Assembly: GCA_963693315.1 (NCBI GenBank)
Contig: OY856188.1
Span: 95,351,745 to 95,415,744 of the forward strand
From: Diogma glabrata
Taxonomy: Eukaryota > Arthropoda > Insecta > Diptera > Cylindrotomidae
Reading direction: 5' to 3'
DNA length: 64,000 nucleotides
Under the pieces are notes generated by a model. The model did no database searches and was not told the origin of the DNA. It was given only the letters and a program-made list of their open reading frames with translations. The position numbers and the translations under genes were made by a program. This document shows, one piece after another, positions 60,643 to 64,000 of this stretch (within the stretch, counting starts at the first letter, position 1; every line of letters starts with the position of its first letter).

Positions 60643-62646
60643 ATGGATGCACAATATTTAGATTGTGACGAATTGTCTATAGAATGTCAACTTAGAAATA
60701 TCGAAGGTCCGATTCCAAAGAAAATGGCATTGTTGAAACAGGCGTTGGCGGAAGAAGCAGTTGGTAAGGCTGAACCTCCAAAGGATCCCCACCGTCAAGC
60801 AGCACGTAACCCAAAACGCGAAGTTAACTTTTGTGCAGTAAAGTTAAGAAAAATTCGGATGCGGATAGAGACATCCATGGAGGCTAGTTCTATATCCATG
60901 GACTTGAATGAATCGAATGAAATTTTGACGGCACTTATACACGTGAGAAATAGGTTGCAAAGGATAGGTTCCTCAAAGTCTGCCTCAGTCACCGCTGATC
61001 GAGTATTAGCATCCTGCAATAAATTTATCGAGTGTATAAATGAGTTGATAAGTAATCACATTACGATACCCGAAGCTGAAAACTCGTTGAGGGAGATCAT
61101 TATTCCTGACTTAGATGAGGAACATTACCAACAAGACAACAGTATTCGTAGCGAGGGACGTGAAGGATGGGAACCACAAGTGAGTACCGCTAATAATCAA
61201 ATTCAAGTTGACACTGGTCCTTCAAATGTGGTGAATGCCAGCCATAACAGAAATCAGGGACCAGATAATATTGTTTGCATTGATGACTCAGACGGTGATT
61301 TAGTGGAGCCTCAGTTAATCTCCGTTGGAAATTCGAGAGATAGAGCTAGTTCTAGTGTTCAAAAGGGAACGAAAAATGGAAAGCATGTAAGCTTTAATGA
61401 AGATAATAATCAACTTGATGAAGTGGTTGAATTAGTATTGCAAAAACTAGGTCTATCCACTTTAAAAATTGACCAAGATTATAGCACATCGATACACCCG
61501 GACTTCAACAATAGTAATGTACAAAAAGCAGGAAGTTCAGTACCAAAATATAATCCATATATCCCACCACCACCGACTCAACATCAAACTTCCAGTTATG
61601 GTGTATTTGCCAATGCGGATAACAGGAATATCAGACAGGATAATTCTCACAACCCTAAGAGAGACCGGTTGGAAATTCATAAGTGGAATATCTTTTTTTC
61701 AGGTGAAACAGGAGGTGTACCAATTGAACGATTTATATATAGGGTCGAAAGTATGGCCTCCTCAAACAGCCTAAGTGTAGAGTCTTTAGTGAATAACGTG
61801 AACGTATTGCTTAGAGATAAGGCTCTAGAATGGTACTGGATGTACAGAGAACGTAACCAAAATGCAGGATGGAGACAGCTACGTGAGAGTATGATACATC
61901 GATTTCAAGACAGGCGTACCGATGATGATATAAGGCAATCTTTAGAGCGCCGAAAACAAAGAATTAAAGAGCCATTTCTCGATTACTACCACGAGATTTT
62001 ATCTTTAACACTACCATTGCATGAATCAATGTCCGATCGAGATATTAAAAATTTACTAATTCGAAACATGAGACCTGGCCTACAAGCTGAATTCGCTGGA
62101 CAAACGTTTACAGATGTTACTTCCCTGGTAAGTCGTGCAGTAGCTGTAGAAGATACGTGGGCAAGAATAGGTTGGATTCCAGAAATGGGCTACCAATCCA
62201 GACGTCAAGTTGGTGAAGTTGAAGTGGGTTACAATGGATATGGTATAAACCTAAGGCAAAATGACTTTTTAGAGCCATCAGCATTCCCTAGTTCTGTTTG
62301 TGCGGTAGGGTGGAATAGAAATCCAAAACCATCAATTAGTAGTACCTCGTCGGATACCACCACGTGTTGGAATTGTGGACGACCGGGTCATTACTTCAAA
62401 AATTGTTCGATTCCCATAGGTCATCAATTCTGTTATGGTTGTGGAGAAAAAAATACTATTAAGTGGCGGTGCAAGTCATGTCAACAACCTAGAATGTCGG
62501 GAAACTTCAAAAGGGATTTCAGGAGTCCTGTGGTTCTGAGATCCCAATCTTACCAAAGCACCATCCCCGAGGTCAATGTGGAGGATGCAGCATCAAACAC
62601 AGATCCGGAGTTGAATCACATGATAAGACGCGAGAAGAATTTCTAA
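60643..62646 (+). CDS. gag: Gag polyprotein of an Osvaldo/Ulysses-type Ty3/Gypsy retrotransposon
   Basis: This 667-residue frame encodes the capsid/nucleocapsid precursor that assembles the cytoplasmic particle and binds element RNA. An N-terminal segment (residues about 6-35, LDCDELSIECQLRNIEG) matches the start of many insect Gypsy Gags. A low-complexity, polar linker follows (about 150-340). The capsid-like retrotransposon Gag domain spans about 350-510, with the conserved ALEWYW and LRESMIHRF...R blocks. A CCHC zinc knuckle lies at C575-x2-C578-x4-H583-x4-C588 and a second cysteine cluster at C597, C600, C610, C613. The start is the first ATG of the long frame. The frame has no internal stop, in contrast to every other element in the window. 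Its last 154 bases overlap the Pol frame, which is one base back. Confidence 0.93.
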   Translation: MDAQYLDCDELSIECQLRNIEGPIPKKMALLKQALAEEAVGKAEPPKDPHRQAARNPKREVNFCAVKLRKIRMRIETSMEASSISMDLNESNEILTALIHVRNRLQRIGSSKSASVTADRVLASCNKFIECINELISNHITIPEAENSLREIIIPDLDEEHYQQDNSIRSEGREGWEPQVSTANNQIQVDTGPSNVVNASHNRNQGPDNIVCIDDSDGDLVEPQLISVGNSRDRASSSVQKGTKNGKHVSFNEDNNQLDEVVELVLQKLGLSTLKIDQDYSTSIHPDFNNSNVQKAGSSVPKYNPYIPPPPTQHQTSSYGVFANADNRNIRQDNSHNPKRDRLEIHKWNIFFSGETGGVPIERFIYRVESMASSNSLSVESLVNNVNVLLRDKALEWYWMYRERNQNAGWRQLRESMIHRFQDRRTDDDIRQSLERRKQRIKEPFLDYYHEILSLTLPLHESMSDRDIKNLLIRNMRPGLQAEFAGQTFTDVTSLVSRAVAVEDTWARIGWIPEMGYQSRRQVGEVEVGYNGYGINLRQNDFLEPSAFPSSVCAVGWNRNPKPSISSTSSDTTTCWNCGRPGHYFKNCSIPIGHQFCYGCGEKNTIKWRCKSCQQPRMSGNFKRDFRSPVVLRSQSYQSTIPEVNVEDAASNTDPELNHMIRREKNF

Positions 62647-64000
62647 TCAAATCTGAAACATCACAATCAATGATTCACCCCAAATACATTAGAACCAAGC
62701 GAAAAGGTTCACCCCTTAACCGTTCCCTTAGGTATTTCAAACTTCGGAAGGACATCAAAAAGGTTATTTCGGAATCATACCTACCAAGAAATGAAGACTT
62801 ACGACCATATGCTACAATTATGATCAATAACATTCCTTATAAAGGACTACTAGATAGTGGTGCAAGTATATCAGTGCTGGGCTGTGGAGCTGAACAATTT
62901 CTCAAAGAGAACCGAATCAATATGCACAGTTTGCCAGCATATTTATCGACTGCTAGTGGTGAGCAGCAAGCAATTTTAGGTCACGTAATAGTTAGTGTTT
63001 CCTATGGTGGAAAAACTAGAAAGATGAGGTTTCATGTTGCTCCGAACTTGACGCAGGCACTATATCTTGGAATTGATTTCTGGGATTTGTTTGGACTAGT
63101 ACCCTCAATGGTCAATGAGCTTGACTATAAATATATTAAACCAGAGGTTATCGAAAATGAAAACAAACACATCCTGACAAATGAACAGCAATTTATTTTA
63201 ACAAATATCATAAGTAAATTTCCTTCTTGTGAACGGTTAGGTCTTGGACGAACCCAACTTCTGAGTCATCAGATAGATGTCGGTCAAGCTACCCCGGTAA
63301 AACAACGATATTACCCAGTATCTCCTAAAGTACAAGAAGATATGTATCGAGAGTTGGACCGAATGTTATCCTTGAACGTTATTGAGGAAAGTAACAGTTC
63401 TTGGTCATCTCCAGTCACATTAGTGAAGAAGGCGAACGGGAAGGTTCGTTTATGTCTCGATGCCAGGCAAGTTAATTCAGTAACAGTGAAGGATGCCTAT
63501 CCGTTGCCGATTATCGAAGGATTGCTAGGTCGCCTTAACAAAACGCGCTATATTAGCACAATCGACCTCAAGGACGCCTTTTGGCAGATTCCTCTCGAGC
63601 ATTCTTCAAGGGATAAAACTGCCTTCACTGTTCCTGGACGTCCACTCTACCAATTTACGGTCATGCCGTTTGGGTTGTGTAACGCAGCCCAAACGATGTG
63701 CCGCTTGATGCATAAGGTTATACCTCACCAGTTGCATGATCGGGTCTTTGTCTACCTCGACGATCTGCTTGTTGTTGCAGAAACATTCGATGAACATGCG
63801 ACACTCCTACCGGAAGTGGGTAGACTGCTGAAATTTGCAAATCTAACCATAAATGTCGAAAAAAGTAAGTTCGTTTTAAAGGAGACAAAGTACCTTGGTT
63901 ATGTAATTGGTGAGGGGTGCCTCAGAGTGGATCCTAAGAAAGTTCGTGCCATAGACGAATATCCCGTACCAAAAACACCAAAACAAATTCGAAGGTTCCT
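62493..64000 (+). CDS. pol: Pol polyprotein (protease and reverse transcriptase), partial, runs off the right edge
   Basis: The frame -1 to Gag is open from 62493 (after the TAG at 62490-62492) to the end of the window. It is expressed presumably as a Gag-Pol fusion via the frameshift signal. The aspartic protease active site LLDSGAS lies at 62847-62867, with a typical LYLGIDFWD strand near 63063-63090. The reverse transcriptase begins around 63280 (QRYYPVSPK), with NGKVRLCLDARQVN, TIDLKDAFWQIPL, FTVMPFGLCNAAQTM and the catalytic YLDD at 63753-63764 followed by LLVV. Closing blocks are KYLGYVIGEG and VPKTPKQIRRF. The YLDD variant and MPFGLCNAAQTMCRLM fit the Osvaldo/Ulysses branch. RNase H and integrase must lie beyond 64000. 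No in-frame stop is seen. Confidence 0.93.
62499..62545 (+). promoter_or_regulatory. -1 ribosomal frameshift signal between Gag and Pol
   Basis: A canonical slippery heptamer GGGAAAC (62499-62505) is set in the Gag frame as G GGA AAC. It lies seven bases after the last stop of the Pol frame (TAG at 62490-62492), so a -1 slip enters open Pol. After a 7-nt spacer, 62513-62522 (GGGATTTCAG) can pair with 62536-62545 (CTGAGATCCC) as a 10-bp stem with one G-U pair and a 13-nt loop. GGGAAAC is a known retroviral -1 site. Confidence 0.85.

Noticed and set aside
60795..61019. Minus-strand frame opposite gag
   Set aside because: Shadow of the Gag reading frame without independent support; the same applies to 61469-61774 on the plus strand.
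62652..62672. ATG at 62670 as an independent Pol start
   Set aside because: The Pol frame is open far upstream into Gag and a strong frameshift signal is present at 62499, which makes a fusion more likely; re-initiation cannot be excluded.
63606..63797. Minus-strand frame opposite pol
   Set aside because: Shadow of the reverse transcriptase frame.

Overview
This looks like a gene-poor, strongly AT-rich piece of an insect nuclear genome, most probably from a fly (Diptera). The evidence is the low GC content, the (TA)n microsatellite of about 440 bp, and the mix of mobile elements: hAT, Tigger/pogo, Tc1/mariner-like MITEs, a Crypton, jockey/I-type LINEs, tRNA-derived SINEs and a Ty3/Gypsy element of Osvaldo/Ulysses type. 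I found no host protein-coding gene that I would defend. Nearly everything recognisable is mobile DNA, mostly decayed and often nested. Almost all short open frames are chance or repeat-derived.

Layout. 1-4010: AT-rich DNA with direct repeats, a perfect 30-bp-arm hairpin, a TTCAAC-rich degenerate repeat and a segment that recurs in diverged form near 18.4 kb. 4163-5663: pogo-like inverted-repeat element with a foldback element inside it; a second composite copy lies inverted at 37136-38626 and a free copy of the inner element at 22560-23488. 7561-9390: first of four copies of an unclassified repeat (others near 15.1, 19.1 and 45.2 kb). 9854-13521: hAT element with an exact 8-bp target duplication, holding hAT and Tigger transposase remnants and the (TA)n tract. 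14810-17096: GATC-rich inverted-repeat element split by another insertion. 25.58-31.68 kb: a Crypton tyrosine-recombinase gene remnant split by a 5.2-kb hAT element with an exact 8-bp target duplication, itself carrying LINE, LINE-tail and TA-flanked insertions. 32200-35189: a third hAT element with an exact 8-bp duplication and two SINEs. 35621-36639: a nearly spacer-free palindrome of about 1 kb. 39640-42400: tandem repeat of about 0.4-0.5 kb units broken by a hAT-like fragment. 45-57 kb: more repeats, an identical-family MITE pair, and several LINE remnants on both strands.

57.8-64.0 kb: the only apparently intact coding unit, a Ty3/Gypsy retrotransposon. It has a putative long 5' LTR, a tRNA-Lys-type primer binding site, a 667-codon Gag, a textbook -1 frameshift signal (GGGAAAC plus a 10-bp stem-loop) and an open Pol frame (protease and reverse transcriptase) that runs off the right edge. 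The elements do not form one pathway; the window is a record of layered transposition, and nested insertions with exact target duplications allow their relative order to be read.
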